Assembly: GCF_005887095.1 (NCBI RefSeq)
Contig: NZ_PNCI01000043.1
Location: 1 to 64,000 of the forward strand
Reading direction: 5' to 3'
DNA from: Pseudoalteromonas rubra
GTDB lineage: Bacteria > Pseudomonadota > Gammaproteobacteria > Enterobacterales > Alteromonadaceae
DNA: 64,000 nucleotides
Below, in pieces: positions 19,545-29,275 of the stretch. Every line of letters begins with the position of its first letter. Position 1 is the first letter of the stretch. The translations under genes and the position numbers were made by a program. The notes beneath the pieces were generated by a model, which saw only the letters and a program-made list of their open reading frames with translations, did no database searches and was not told where the DNA came from.

Positions 19545-21434
19545 TTACGCGGACTTGCGCAACAACCCTTGCTTTTTCAGATACACTAATAATAGCGAAA
19601 TCGCAGCAGGGGTGATACCAGAAATACGAGACGCCTGGCCGATTGTTTGCGGTCTGGCTTCTGAGAGCTTTGCCACCACCTCATTAGACAGGCCACTGAC
19701 CTGAGCATAATCGAACTCTCCAGGGAGTAAGGTTTCTTCATGACGCAGTTGTTTGTTGATCTCATCCTGCTGACGCGCAATATAGCCCGCGTACTTGGTT
19801 TGGATCTCAACCTGTTCCAGTGCCTGAGTATTGTCCTGCTCACTGGCCAGGCCTTCGATCTGCATCAGTTCTTTGTAACTGACTTCCGGACGACGGATCA
19901 GATCCTCTAAACTGGCTTCACGGGTTAACGGCGATTTCAGTAATTCATTCACCTGCGAAAGCGCCGGATGATCTTTGTGGATCCAGGTATTGCGCAGTCT
20001 TTGCGTTTCCTGTTCCATCACTTCCAGCTTATTGTTGTATGCCGCCCAGCGCTCATCATCAACCAGACCCAGCTCACGGCCTTTTTCAGTCAGGCGCAGA
20101 TCGGCGTTATCTTCACGCAACAGCAGGCGGTATTCAGCACGGCTGGTAAACATACGGTAGGGTTCTTTGGTCCCTAAAGTAGCCAGGTCGTCGATCAGTA
20201 CACCTGTGTACGCCTGATCGCGGCGTGGTGTCCAGGCTTCCAAACCTTTTACTTGTAAGGCCGCATTCATACCTGCGATCAGACCTTGTGCACCGGCTTC
20301 TTCATATCCGGTGGTACCATTGATCTGGCCAGCAAAGAACAGACCATTAATGAATTTGGTTTCCAGAGATTGTTTCAGGTCACGTGGATCGAAAAAGTCA
20401 TATTCAATCGCATACCCAGGACGACAAATATGCGCATTTTCAAAGCCCTGGATTGAACGCACAATCTCCAGCTGAATATCAAATGGCAGGCTGGTGGAAA
20501 TACCGTTCGGATACAATTCGTAGGAAGTCAGCCCTTCAGGCTCAACAAAGATCTGATGTTTTTCTTTATCGGCGAAGCGGACGATCTTGTCTTCAATGGA
20601 AGGGCAGTAACGCGGTCCGATCCCTTCAATGACACCGGCATACATTGGCGAGCGGTGCAGATTATCGCGGATCACGTCATGGGTTTTTTCATTGGTATAA
20701 GTGATATAGCAAGGGATCTGTTGTGGATGATCCGATGCTTTACCCATAAATGAGAATACCGGCGTTGGTGTATCACCTGGTTGTGCCTGCATCACTGAAA
20801 AGTCGACAGTACGCGCATCAATACGTGGCGGTGTACCGGTTTTCAGCCGATCAACACGGAACGGCAATTCACGTAAACGCTGTGCCAGAGCAATCGAGGG
20901 TGGATCGCCTGCACGGCCACCTTTAAAGTTCTCCAGACCTATGTGGATCTGACCACCCAGGAAAGTACCGACTGTTAATACTACGGTTTCTGCACTGAAA
21001 CGCAGCCCCATCTGGGTGACAACCCCTTTAACCTGATCTTGTTCAACGATCAGATCATCACAAGATTGCTGAAAGATCTTCAGGTTATCCTGGTTTTGCA
21101 AGATCTCCTGGATCGCCGCTTTATACAGAGCGCGATCCGCCTGAGCACGGGTTGCCCGTACGGCTGGACCTTTGGAAGAGTTCAAAGTACGAAACTGGAT
21201 CCCGCCTTTGTCGATCGCTTTGGCCATTGCGCCACCCAGAGCATCGATCTCTTTAACCAGATGACCTTTTCCGATCCCGCCGATCGCTGGGTTACAGGAC
21301 ATCTGTCCCAGGGTGTCCATATTGTGTGTTAACAATAAGGTATTCATGCCCATACGTGCTGCAGCCAACGCTGCTTCAGTACCGGCATGACCACCACCAA
21401 CAACGATAACGTCAAAATGTTCGTGATAAATCAT
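19545..21434 (-). CDS. mnmG: tRNA uridine 5-carboxymethylaminomethyl modification enzyme MnmG (GidA)
   Basis: An FAD enzyme that, with MnmE, modifies wobble uridine 34. It has 629 residues, identical in length to E. coli. The dinucleotide-binding motif [17 protein letters not shown] is at about 13-29, with the second family signature [12 protein letters not shown] and a C-terminal helical MnmE/tRNA-binding region. It transcribes away from oriC, which begins just upstream of its ATG. Confidence 0.99.
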   Translation of the reverse strand: MIYHEHFDVIVVGGGHAGTEAALAAARMGMNTLLLTHNMDTLGQMSCNPAIGGIGKGHLVKEIDALGGAMAKAIDKGGIQFRTLNSSKGPAVRATRAQADRALYKAAIQEILQNQDNLKIFQQSCDDLIVEQDQVKGVVTQMGLRFSAETVVLTVGTFLGGQIHIGLENFKGGRAGDPPSIALAQRLRELPFRVDRLKTGTPPRIDARTVDFSVMQAQPGDTPTPVFSFMGKASDHPQQIPCYITYTNEKTHDVIRDNLHRSPMYAGVIEGIGPRYCPSIEDKIVRFADKEKHQIFVEPEGLTSYELYPNGISTSLPFDIQLEIVRSIQGFENAHICRPGYAIEYDFFDPRDLKQSLETKFINGLFFAGQINGTTGYEEAGAQGLIAGMNAALQVKGLEAWTPRRDQAYTGVLIDDLATLGTKEPYRMFTSRAEYRLLLREDNADLRLTEKGRELGLVDDERWAAYNNKLEVMEQETQRLRNTWIHKDHPALSQVNELLKSPLTREASLEDLIRRPEVSYKELMQIEGLASEQDNTQALEQVEIQTKYAGYIARQQDEINKQLRHEETLLPGEFDYAQVSGLSNEVVAKLSEARPQTIGQASRISGITPAAISLLLVYLKKQGLLRKSA

Positions 21435-21870
21435 TTACGGGATCCTACTTAAAAACAACCAGCAAATTTCGAAAGGGTGCGTATTCTACCCAGAAAAACG
21501 CAGAAGTGAAACGTTTAAATTTTAATCAGAGTAAAAGGATCACTTAATAATATATAAGGATCTTTTTAAAGATCTTTTATTAGATCTTATTATTAGATCA
21601 ACCCGGATCTGTGAATAACAGCGTATTCCTGATTTGATCCAAAGAGTTAGATCAGATCATATAATGTGAATTAGATCGGATCATCGCGATGAAAAGCTTT
21701 GATCAAAGTGGCTATTTATTCACAGGACTAGATCCGATGAAAACTATCCAATGGATAAGTATGCGTAGATCCGCAGTTAGATCAATGGTTATCCACAGTG
21801 CGATCTGAGAATGAGCTTTTTTGTGAATAACTTCTGTGTAAAAGATCTCTCACCTGATCGTTAAGCCGGG
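21435..21870. other. oriC: Chromosomal replication origin oriC
   Basis: Located between mnmG and mioC as in E. coli. Next to mnmG is the AT-rich unwinding element with three successive GATCT-starting 12/13-mers (from 21559, 21571 and 21583). Exact TTATNCACA DnaA boxes lie at 21610-21618 (reverse), 21716-21724 (forward, TTATTCACA), 21789-21797 (forward, TTATCCACA) and 21822-21830 (reverse). I count about 17 GATC sites in some 320 bases, the hallmark of Dam methylation and SeqA control. The layout mnmG, unwinding element, boxes, mioC matches the enterobacterial origin. Confidence 0.95.
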
Positions 21871-22317
21871 CTAGCAGGCCTGATCCAGTTGCTGCTTTAA
21901 TGCTGGCAACCAGGCAATGGCGGCATCTTCCGGTAGTGCTTCATCTTGTACATCTATCTTTAATACTGGTAAAAGCTGCTGTGCGCCTTTGTCTGTCAGT
22001 AGCTGCGCACAGTTACTGGCAGCCAGATTAAAGGTGTCATAGCTAGAATCCCCAATACCCACCACAGCAAACTGAATATGGCTCAGATCTTCATGATCAG
22101 ACAATTGCTCTATAAAAGGCAACAGGTTATCTGGGTAGTCGCCGGCACCATAAGTCGATGTGACCACCAGCCACAAAGAATGCTGACAGGCGCTCAGTTC
22201 CGGTTGTTCATGCAGGTGTGTGCTGAATTCGCTGGCATCGAGTTGTTCGGCAAGCTGTTCTGCGACGTATTCTGCGGAGCCCATCTGGCTGCCTATGATG
22301 ATCTCTATGTTACGCAT
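21871..22317 (-). CDS. mioC: Flavodoxin-like protein MioC
   Basis: A small FMN-binding flavodoxin-like protein, 148 residues from the chosen ATG. GSQMGSAEYVAEQL forms the phosphate loop; TSTYGAGDYPDN and GIGDSSYDTFN are the isoalloxazine loops. The start at 22317 gives the family's usual N-terminus (MRNIEIIIGSQ). An ATG 15 codons upstream (22362) has a better ribosome binding site (AGAGGTCATTAAG), so a slightly longer form is possible. Transcription runs into oriC. Confidence 0.95.
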   Translation of the reverse strand: MRNIEIIIGSQMGSAEYVAEQLAEQLDASEFSTHLHEQPELSACQHSLWLVVTSTYGAGDYPDNLLPFIEQLSDHEDLSHIQFAVVGIGDSSYDTFNLAASNCAQLLTDKGAQQLLPVLKIDVQDEALPEDAAIAWLPALKQQLDQAC

Positions 22318-22947
22318 GAAGCGATGGATCCTGATTACTGATTCTAGACGTATCCGCGACATCTTAATGACCTCTACACAGAAGTAAAGACTTGATCCAA
22401 GTTTGGGATAAAAAAATCTAGCACAATTAGTAGTCAATACGCAGAAGTTCAAAGCAAATTTATATTAATCAATGCCTTAATAAAATATTCCAAATGCTAA
22501 TCCGGTGTGCTTGTTGTGGATAAACCGCGAATATCCTGATGTTTTTTGGGGTTATCAGGCCTTGCGGGAATGGCTGTAAAGGGTCATAGTCAGGACGATT
22601 TTTAACTTGTGGATAGATTCTGGTGCAGAAGACGATCTGATCGTCTTTTCATGATAGGAAAGAGGATCTATAAAGTTTGATCTATATAATGAAATAATCT
22701 AAAAAATGACGATCTTTTTCACATAACTGACAGGATCGGGTGATTGGCATAGCTGTTTATGTTGTACAGCTGTCTTTAAATGTTGGTGTGATGAAAGTAA
22801 TTTTGCTCGTCAGAGCACGGGTTGCCACACCAATGTTCCTTTATGAAATACATATTTTGACAGAAATGCGCGGTTTTTCATCAATTACTCACAGTTTGCG
22901 CCGTGGCCTCAGCATAACCTAGGCGCAGTTTTCAAAGGAGCAAACGG
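22318..22947. promoter_or_regulatory. mioC upstream region with DnaA boxes and GATC cluster
   Basis: About 630 bases without a credible gene. An exact DnaA box, TGTGGATAA on the plus strand (TTATCCACA reversed), is at 22515-22523 and a near match (TGTGGATAG) at 22608-22616. Several GATC sites follow up to 22740, including the palindrome-like GACGATCTGATCGTC near 22631. DnaA control of the mioC promoter is known in E. coli; here it is inferred. A 60-codon plus-strand frame at 22740 shows no coding features. Confidence 0.7.
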
Positions 22948-23496
22948 ATGAAATCACTCAACTTGGGCGCTGCACTGATCTGTCTCAGTGTGTTGAGCGC
23001 ATGTGGCAGTAGTAATGAACGACCGTCTATCACGATTGAGCAACCTCAATTGACTGCGATAGCGACAACTCAGATTACGTTGACAGCTGAGGTCACTGAT
23101 AAGGATGATAACCTGAAGTCGATTGCGTGGCGTCAGGTTTCCGGACCTGGCAATGCTGTGCTGAGCGTAGCGGGCAATAAGGCACAAAGTATCGGTGTGC
23201 AGCTTCCCACTGCTGCGGGTGAGTATACGTTTGAGATCACAGCAACGGATACGTTCGATGTCTATCATAATAAACGCTTCACTGTGATTGTTCAGTCGCT
23301 GCAAGAGACTGTTTTTGTGCAACTCGATGACTTATTGCAACAAACCTATGATGCCGATCAAGGCGTGATCCCAGGTATACAGGCCCTGATAGATTTCAAT
23401 CAGGATAGCTTTTATGAATTCGAGCAAGCTGCCATTGCGCTATTTCACGAACTGGGCTTGAAAGGGGTGGCGCCGCTTACTAAAGAGACTCAGTGA
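22948..23496 (+). CDS. Lipoprotein with PKD-like domain
   Basis: A 182-residue protein with a lipoprotein signal (VLSAC, Cys19) followed by a serine-rich stretch. Residues about 28-115 look like an Ig-fold PKD/REJ-type repeat (TLTAEVTDKDDNLKSIAWRQ, AGEYTFEITATDTFDV). The C-terminal 60 residues are acidic and unassigned. It should be anchored to a membrane facing the periplasm. The start follows AAAGGAGCAAACGG. It converges with mnmE. Function unknown. Confidence 0.8.
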   Translation: MKSLNLGAALICLSVLSACGSSNERPSITIEQPQLTAIATTQITLTAEVTDKDDNLKSIAWRQVSGPGNAVLSVAGNKAQSIGVQLPTAAGEYTFEITATDTFDVYHNKRFTVIVQSLQETVFVQLDDLLQQTYDADQGVIPGIQALIDFNQDSFYEFEQAAIALFHELGLKGVAPLTKETQ

Positions 23497-23507
23497 CGAA
23501 AGGGTGA

Positions 23508-23528
23508 GACGCACCTTAGCGGTGCGTC
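23508..23528. terminator. Stem-loop between the convergent lipoprotein and mnmE genes
   Basis: Perfect 8-bp arms GACGCACC and GGTGCGTC around TTAGC lie in the 43-base gap between the two stop codons. Position suggests a shared bidirectional terminator, though the T runs are weak on both sides. Confidence 0.6.
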
Positions 23529-23539
23529 CCAGTATTGTA

Positions 23540-24904
23540 TTATTTACCGATACAGAAAGAGCTGAAGATCTTACCGAGCAAGTCGTCGGAGGTGAATTCA
23601 CCAGTGATCTCATTGAGGTGTTGCTGGGTCAGGCGCAGTTCTTCGGCCAGGATCTCGCCGGCAATGTGCATTTCTAACTGAGTCTGACCAATCTCCAGGT
23701 GCTCTGCGGCACGCTCCAACGCGTCGAGGTGACGGCGACGCGCCATAAAGCCGCCTTCGGTTGCACCGGTAAAGCCGATACAGGCCTTAAGGTGTTCACG
23801 CAGCAGATCTATACCACTACTGTCTTTGGCACTGAGGCGGATCAGGGCATGACCATGGTCGTGGCTGGTGCCTGTGGGTTCACCACTGAGATCGACCTTG
23901 TTGCGGATCACTGTGATGTCCATGCCTTGTGGCAGCTGTTCGATGAATTCCGGCCAGATCCGGGCTGGATCAGTTTCATCAGTTTCGGTGCCGTCGACCA
24001 TAAATAGCACGTGATCGGCGGCACGGATCTCATCCCAGGCACGTTCAATACCAATTTGCTCGACCTTATCCGGGCTGTCGCGCAGGCCTGCGGTGTCTAT
24101 GATGTGCAGCGGCATACCATCAATATGGATATGCTCTCTGAGCACATCCCGGGTGGTGCCGGCGATATCGGTCACAATGGCGGCTTCCCGACCTGCCAGC
24201 GCATTGAGTAATGAAGACTTACCAGCATTCGGGCGACCCGCGATCACCACTTTCATGCCTTCACGCATGATGCTGCCTTGTTTGGCTTGCTGGCGCACCA
24301 CGCCCAGCTGTTCTATGATGGCGCTCAAATCGCCAGCCACTTTGCCATCGGAAAGAAAGTCGATTTCTTCATCCGGAAAGTCAATTGCCGCCTCAACATA
24401 CATGCGCAGATGGATCACCTGTTCCACCAGCGCATTGATGTGCTTTGAAAAGTCTCCCTGCAGAGAATGCAGGGCGCTTTTGGCGGCCTGTTCACTGGTG
24501 GCATTGATCAAATCGGCAATGGCTTCGGCCTGGGTTAGATCCAGCTTGTCATTCATAAAGGCTCGCTCGGAGAATTCACCGGGCTTTGCCAGCCGTACAC
24601 CGTCAATCTGACTGATCTCTTTAAGCAGCATATCCAACACCACCGGACCACCATGGCCTTGCAGCTCCAGCACATCTTCGCCGGTAAAGGAGTTCGGGCC
24701 TTTAAAGAACAAGGCGATCCCCTGATCGAGTTGTTCTCCCTGAAGGGTTTGGAATGGCAGATATTCTGCGTAGCGGGTTTTTGGGCATCTGCCGAGAATT
24801 GTGTGGGCAACTTGTTCGGCCAGAGTACCTGAAATTCGGATTATGCCGACGCCGCCCCGACCTGGTGCGGTTGCCTGTGCTGCAATGGTGTCTTGTGCGA
24901 TCAT
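23540..24904 (-). CDS. mnmE: tRNA modification GTPase MnmE (TrmE)
   Basis: Works with MnmG on wobble uridine 34. From the ATG at 24904 it has 454 residues, the E. coli length. The N-terminal folate-binding domain ([14 protein letters not shown]) is followed by a helical domain with an inserted G domain ([22 protein letters not shown]) and the C-terminal CxGK motif (FCIGK). The upstream TTG frame was rejected because AAGGGTC ahead of the ATG is the ribosome binding site. Confidence 0.98.
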   Translation of the reverse strand: MIAQDTIAAQATAPGRGGVGIIRISGTLAEQVAHTILGRCPKTRYAEYLPFQTLQGEQLDQGIALFFKGPNSFTGEDVLELQGHGGPVVLDMLLKEISQIDGVRLAKPGEFSERAFMNDKLDLTQAEAIADLINATSEQAAKSALHSLQGDFSKHINALVEQVIHLRMYVEAAIDFPDEEIDFLSDGKVAGDLSAIIEQLGVVRQQAKQGSIMREGMKVVIAGRPNAGKSSLLNALAGREAAIVTDIAGTTRDVLREHIHIDGMPLHIIDTAGLRDSPDKVEQIGIERAWDEIRAADHVLFMVDGTETDETDPARIWPEFIEQLPQGMDITVIRNKVDLSGEPTGTSHDHGHALIRLSAKDSSGIDLLREHLKACIGFTGATEGGFMARRRHLDALERAAEHLEIGQTQLEMHIAGEILAEELRLTQQHLNEITGEFTSDDLLGKIFSSFCIGK

Positions 24905-25001
24905 GATGACCCTTGAAAGCAAACTCTAATTAGCGCTAAGTGTACAGCAAACGCGCGCTGTGAGGTATAGTAGAGGCGGTTCAGAGATAAGGATATAGCT
25001 T

Positions 25002-27149
25002 GTGGTGGTATTTGCTCAGTATCGCTTTGACAGCGACAGCTTGGTATTAAAAAAAGATCAGCAAGAGGTGATGCTGCGCCCTAAAGTTGCCCAGTTATTG
25101 CAGTATTTATTGGCCCGACCGCTGCAAGTAATATCCCGCGAGGCATTGCTGGAGGCGCTGTGGCAACACGGTGAGTTTCGCGATGCGGCGCTAACGCAAA
25201 GTATGGCGGAGCTGCGTCAGGCACTGGGTGATGATGCGCAGCAGCCGAGGTTTATCCGCACCGTACCGCAGCGGGGCTATCAATGGATCTGCCCGCTGAC
25301 ACAGCCAAAGCACAACAAGCACAGGGGGTTATTGATTGCGTTGTTGAGTGCCACCTTGTTGATTGGCGGCGGTGTTATTGCCCAGTTCACTCAAACAGAC
25401 TCTGCGCCTGTGTCGGCGCAACTTGCTCATCCCGCTTTAACAATTTTGCCTCTGGACAACCAAACCGGGGTCGCCACCAATGCCTGGTGGGGCTATGCGC
25501 TGCATGCGGCATTGACGACACGATTGCAATCCGAATACCGTTTGATCCCGGCTGCGCAGTCGACGCAAGAGGATAATAGCAGGCAGGTGGCGCTTACCTT
25601 ATCACGCCAGCAACAGCGTTATGTGCTGACCATTCATACCGCCCGGCAACAGCAAAAGCTCGTGGTTGAACAGTTGGATATGGGGTTTGATGACGTCGCT
25701 GAGCAGATCATTAGGGCACTGGCTTTACTACCCGATGGGCAAAATGCGCCTAAGCCGGAGCAGGTTGCTTCGCAAGACTATTATCGCGGACTACAGGCGC
25801 TGGACGAGCAGGGCAACAGACTGGCTAAATCCTATTTTGAGGCAACCCTTATCCAGTATCCGCAGCATCTGGCTGCGCAACTTGAACTGGCGCGCATTGC
25901 CTGGCAGCAAGGTGATCTGACTCAGGCAAAAACCTTATTTACAGCGATGGATCTGAATGCTGCAGAGCCTGCCATACGGGTGCGCCATTATCTGTATCAG
26001 GCGGAGTTTTATAAAGCCCTGGGCGATTATGCGCAGGCGCAGGGTGCGGTGCAGTTAGGATTGGTACTTGCGCAGCGTCACCAGTTGCTGGAGCAACTGG
26101 CCACAGCGTATCAGTTACAGGCCGATCTGTTCTGGCTCACTCAGCAGTGGGATAACTACGCCAGGGCGCTGAATTCAGCATATGCGTTGATCGGCAGCCG
26201 TGCTCTGGCGTATCGCGACGCGCAACAGGCTTTTTATCTGGCCAATCCGCCAGCCGTCGGGCCCGAAACCAAGCGATTACTGGATCTGGAACGCAGCAAG
26301 CGGGTGCTAGCACAGTCGATAGCTTATTACCGCCAGTCGCCTCGGCGCAATTTACTGGCGCGGGCCTTATTTGCCTATGGGCAGAACTATCTGGTGCCGG
26401 TTGCGCAGAGTGAACCGAGCTTGTTAGAAGCGCTGGATATTGCATCGGAACTGGGTGATAACTACTTGCAAAAGCAAATACTCACTTACCTGGGGTTTTA
26501 CTATATTCAGCTGCATCAGCGCGACAAGGCACAGGCTTATCTGGCACAGGTGGAGCCTGATCCGCAGTTTATTCCTCATTATGAATTACACTGGCTACTG
26601 CGCGGTATGGCGATTATGGACGGCGCACTGAATCGGGATGGCGCGCCGGGACTCGCGACTGCCATAGAGACCTTCGAGCAGTTGTTAGGCTGGGAGCAGG
26701 TATCCACCCTCACCGCTGCGCATGCCCAGTTGATGCTGGGGTGGAGTCTGATAAAGCGAGATGAACTGGTACGGGCCGACGCGTTAGTGAGAAGCGCACA
26801 GGCGGTATATCAGCAGCTCAATCTGGTTGAGACTGAAGGTTATGCCCGTTATACACGTATGTATATTCATTTACGTCGGGGTGAGGCGAAACAGGCACTG
26901 ACTTTATTGTCTGCACCAGAGCAGGCCAGTCATCTGGAGCTTTTATATGGTGCGGTGGCGGCTTTTCTGGTTCATGATCATGCCTTGTCAAAGCAGTTAA
27001 GTGATCAACTGGCCAGACGCCCCAACAGTGCAGCACTGATCAATCAACTTACCTGGATCAGAGCTGCAATAGTGCCGCCATTTGAGTTGGTTACGGCTGT
27101 TATCGACAAACCCTACAGCGTGTATTGTCAGAGCAACTGGGCGCTATAA
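25002..27149 (+). CDS. Membrane-anchored CadC-type regulator with TPR-like periplasmic domain
   Basis: A 715-residue one-component regulator. Residues 5-97 form an OmpR/PhoB-type winged helix (LRPKVAQLLQYLL, ISREALLEALW, FIRTVPQRGYQW); one membrane helix lies at about 108-128. A TolB-N-like segment (LTILPLDNQTG) and helical repeats resembling TPRs (about 235-680) follow in the periplasm. The start is GTG, with AAGGATATAG upstream. It overlaps the end of the convergent thioredoxin-like gene by six bases. Target genes are unknown; the divergent mnmE is an unlikely target. Confidence 0.84.
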   Translation: MVVFAQYRFDSDSLVLKKDQQEVMLRPKVAQLLQYLLARPLQVISREALLEALWQHGEFRDAALTQSMAELRQALGDDAQQPRFIRTVPQRGYQWICPLTQPKHNKHRGLLIALLSATLLIGGGVIAQFTQTDSAPVSAQLAHPALTILPLDNQTGVATNAWWGYALHAALTTRLQSEYRLIPAAQSTQEDNSRQVALTLSRQQQRYVLTIHTARQQQKLVVEQLDMGFDDVAEQIIRALALLPDGQNAPKPEQVASQDYYRGLQALDEQGNRLAKSYFEATLIQYPQHLAAQLELARIAWQQGDLTQAKTLFTAMDLNAAEPAIRVRHYLYQAEFYKALGDYAQAQGAVQLGLVLAQRHQLLEQLATAYQLQADLFWLTQQWDNYARALNSAYALIGSRALAYRDAQQAFYLANPPAVGPETKRLLDLERSKRVLAQSIAYYRQSPRRNLLARALFAYGQNYLVPVAQSEPSLLEALDIASELGDNYLQKQILTYLGFYYIQLHQRDKAQAYLAQVEPDPQFIPHYELHWLLRGMAIMDGALNRDGAPGLATAIETFEQLLGWEQVSTLTAAHAQLMLGWSLIKRDELVRADALVRSAQAVYQQLNLVETEGYARYTRMYIHLRRGEAKQALTLLSAPEQASHLELLYGAVAAFLVHDHALSKQLSDQLARRPNSAALINQLTWIRAAIVPPFELVTAVIDKPYSVYCQSNWAL

Positions 27150-27905
27150 AGGAAAAGGCGGCACCTGATTTGCGCGGTAAATCACCTTGCCTTGCCTGTT
27201 TTGCACTACCCAGTAGGGTAAGTCTGTCACTTCAAAACGCCTGAACAGCTGATTGTGGCTGTCAAAAACGATCTCATGATTAACGTTAAAGCGTTGTTGA
27301 TAGGCACTGACCTGAGTTGGATCCACATAGAACGGTTTGATCACGCTCACCACAGGGTAGTCGATATTGGCTGACAGGCGGTTATTCTGTGCGATCCTGC
27401 GCTCGCAATTCGGGATATGCTGAAACGGACACAGGCTGTCGCTGAAGAACAATACCCGAAAGCCCGCACCCGGTCGGGTGGGATCAAAGGGTTGTCCGGA
27501 CAAGGTTTGAAGCGCTTTATCCTGAGCGGGCAGGTCTGAGTGTGCCACTGTTGGGAGCTTGCTTAGCACCTCCCGTTGGCGCACTTGGTTACCCTCAACC
27601 ACCAGCCGATAAGGGGTTTGTCTCACGCCATAGCGGATCGCCAGCTGATTGTATGTGTCTATTTGCAGACCGTCATAGACAGGGAAAAGCGCAGTAAACT
27701 GATCCACACTGGGTTTATCTATGTTGATGTCCGGGTGAAGGAAGCGGCGCTCGATATTGGGGTGTGGCTCGGGTAAGGGGGTTTGCTGCGCGTACTCATC
27801 CCAGAGGGTAATAAAGATATACTCAACCGGGGCTGCGATTGACTGTTGGCTGAGCAAAAGTACAGACAGGCTCAGTAATAGGGTGATCGGGTTTTGTAAC
27901 TTCAT
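27144..27905 (-). CDS. Exported thioredoxin-fold-like protein of a thiol-redox operon
   Basis: A 253-residue protein with a signal peptide (MKLQNPITLLLSLSVLLLSQ, cut near IAA/P). The C-terminal half looks like a thioredoxin/peroxiredoxin fold: VLFFSDSLCPFQHIPNCERR holds Cys159 and Cys167, spaced wider than CxxC, and a cis-Pro-like TDLPYWVV follows. It is the last gene of a three-gene operon and overlaps the TlpA-like gene by four bases (ATGA). It is probably a periplasmic thiol protein receiving electrons through the partner membrane protein (inference). Confidence 0.7.
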   Translation of the reverse strand: MKLQNPITLLLSLSVLLLSQQSIAAPVEYIFITLWDEYAQQTPLPEPHPNIERRFLHPDINIDKPSVDQFTALFPVYDGLQIDTYNQLAIRYGVRQTPYRLVVEGNQVRQREVLSKLPTVAHSDLPAQDKALQTLSGQPFDPTRPGAGFRVLFFSDSLCPFQHIPNCERRIAQNNRLSANIDYPVVSVIKPFYVDPTQVSAYQQRFNVNHEIVFDSHNQLFRRFEVTDLPYWVVQNRQGKVIYRANQVPPFPL

Positions 27906-28375
27906 AGTTTGCCTCCTGTCAGTGTCGCCAGGTGTTGTCTGAGCTCATCGGTGAACAGGGCGCTGCGGTAAATCTCTGTACCACTGGCATCAAGCAAAAT
28001 ATGCTGAGGTGTGCCGGTTACTAGGTACTGGCGGGTAATGCTACCTGTTGCATCAAACACCGTGGGAAACTGATAGCCATAGCGGTTTAAATAGGTTTTT
28101 ACGCCCTCTACGGTCTGATTAAAGCCCACATTGACGGCGATGACCTGATAACTTTCCTGGCTGTTTTCGAAGGCCTGCTGGAGCAGGGGCATCTCTTCTA
28201 CACAATAGGCGCACCAGGTGGCCCAGAATTTAAGGTAAGTGACTTTGCCACTGCTTGAGATTGGCTGATCGGCCACTGTCCTGGCCTGCAAAGGGGGGTA
28301 AGGTTTTGCCGAGGCCGTGGCCGATAGTGCCAGTAGCACGATGCCTGTGAGGTATGTCTTCATAATCGTCTCCAT
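27902..28375 (-). CDS. TlpA/ResA-like periplasmic thiol-disulfide oxidoreductase
   Basis: A 157-residue protein with a signal peptide (MKTYLTGIVLLALSATASA) and the active site WCAYC in KFWATWCAYCVEEMP; the cis-Pro loop is TGTPQHIL. Two ATGs, four codons apart, each follow a GGAGAC sequence, so either may be used. It lies 15 bases after the DsbD-like gene, which would keep it reduced. Substrates are unknown. Confidence 0.88.
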   Translation of the reverse strand: METIMKTYLTGIVLLALSATASAKPYPPLQARTVADQPISSSGKVTYLKFWATWCAYCVEEMPLLQQAFENSQESYQVIAVNVGFNQTVEGVKTYLNRYGYQFPTVFDATGSITRQYLVTGTPQHILLDASGTEIYRSALFTDELRQHLATLTGGKL

Positions 28376-28390
28376 AATGGTCTCCTTGCG

Positions 28391-29062
28391 TTATAGCCAG
28401 CTTTTGCCGGCCTGAATAAGAAAATATTGCGCCATGATGAGCAGTAACAGCGCACTGATAGTGGGCACGTGATTGAGCCAGGCGCCAGCGCGAGGCAAAC
28501 GTGTCACAAATTGACTGCTCAGTCCGGCCAGCAACAGTAGGGTGCTCATACCCAGCGCAAAGCTGAATAACAGCAGCGCACCAAATATCGGCTGCCCGCT
28601 GGTGGCCACAAACAGCAGCAAGCCGCCGAGCACTGGAGAAGTGCAAGGTGCTGCCACCAGTGCACTGGTCATGCCCATCAGCAGCGCCCCCTGCGAGCTC
28701 TGAAATGCAGGGCCCGGTAAGCGCGGGAAAGTCAGCCAGCCTTTATTGACCAGGGCCAGATACATGAGCAGATTGGCAAAACCAACTTGTACCCAGGGGT
28801 TGGAGGCCACTACCCCAAACAGGCTGCCACTGTAAGCGGCAACGCCACCCAGCAGGGCATAGACAGCAGCAAAGCCAAGGCAATACTGCAGCGGTGCCAA
28901 TGCCTGGGTGCGGTATCTGGTCAGTGAAGCCAGGGTAATGGGCAGCAGAGGATATACGCAGGGCGTAAAGCTGGTCAGTACACCGCTGAATAAGGCCAGC
29001 GGTAACAGCCACCAGCTGAGGTGCGATGTGTTTAATGCGTCTAACAGAGGGGGTTCCAACAT
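28391..29062 (-). CDS. CcdA/DsbD-like transmembrane thiol-electron carrier
   Basis: A 223-residue inner-membrane protein with about six to seven helices. Its two redox cysteines are in GVLTSFTPCVYPLLP and SALVAAPCTSPVLGG, the positions used by DsbD and CcdA to pass electrons from thioredoxin to the periplasm. It lacks the alpha and gamma domains of full DsbD; the two thioredoxin-like proteins encoded just downstream could supply those roles. Confidence 0.88.
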   Translation of the reverse strand: MLEPPLLDALNTSHLSWWLLPLALFSGVLTSFTPCVYPLLPITLASLTRYRTQALAPLQYCLGFAAVYALLGGVAAYSGSLFGVVASNPWVQVGFANLLMYLALVNKGWLTFPRLPGPAFQSSQGALLMGMTSALVAAPCTSPVLGGLLLFVATSGQPIFGALLLFSFALGMSTLLLLAGLSSQFVTRLPRAGAWLNHVPTISALLLLIMAQYFLIQAGKSWL

Positions 29063-29225
29063 ACAGTGCTCGCTAAGTTGTTAAGATGCTGAGCAGCGTG
29101 CTACATGGACCTCAACCTGCCTATCAAAGTGGCATAAAATCCACCTCAAATTTTATCAAAACGTTGATTTTAATGGTTAAGCTGAGACTGTGAGACCGAT
29201 ATGCCGTTGTGTGGTAATCGCAGAC

Positions 29226-29263
29226 ATAAAAAAACGGCCCGCGATGGACCGTTTCTTGTTTAT
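29226..29263 (-). terminator. Intrinsic terminator after yidC
   Basis: On the minus strand AACGGTCC and GGGCCGTT pair (one mismatch) around a short loop, followed by a run of seven T. It lies 13 bases beyond the yidC stop codon and should end the rpmH-rnpA-yidD-yidC transcript. Confidence 0.85.
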
Positions 29264-29275
29264 CTATATTCGGTA

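Noticed and set aside
22629-22650. GACGATCTGATCGTC followed by TTTT as an intrinsic terminator
   Set aside because: No gene ends nearby in the matching direction; the symmetry is explained by clustered GATC sites.
22740-22922. A 60-codon plus-strand frame upstream of the lipoprotein gene
   Set aside because: No ribosome binding site and no domain; it lies in the DnaA-box and GATC-rich mioC upstream region.
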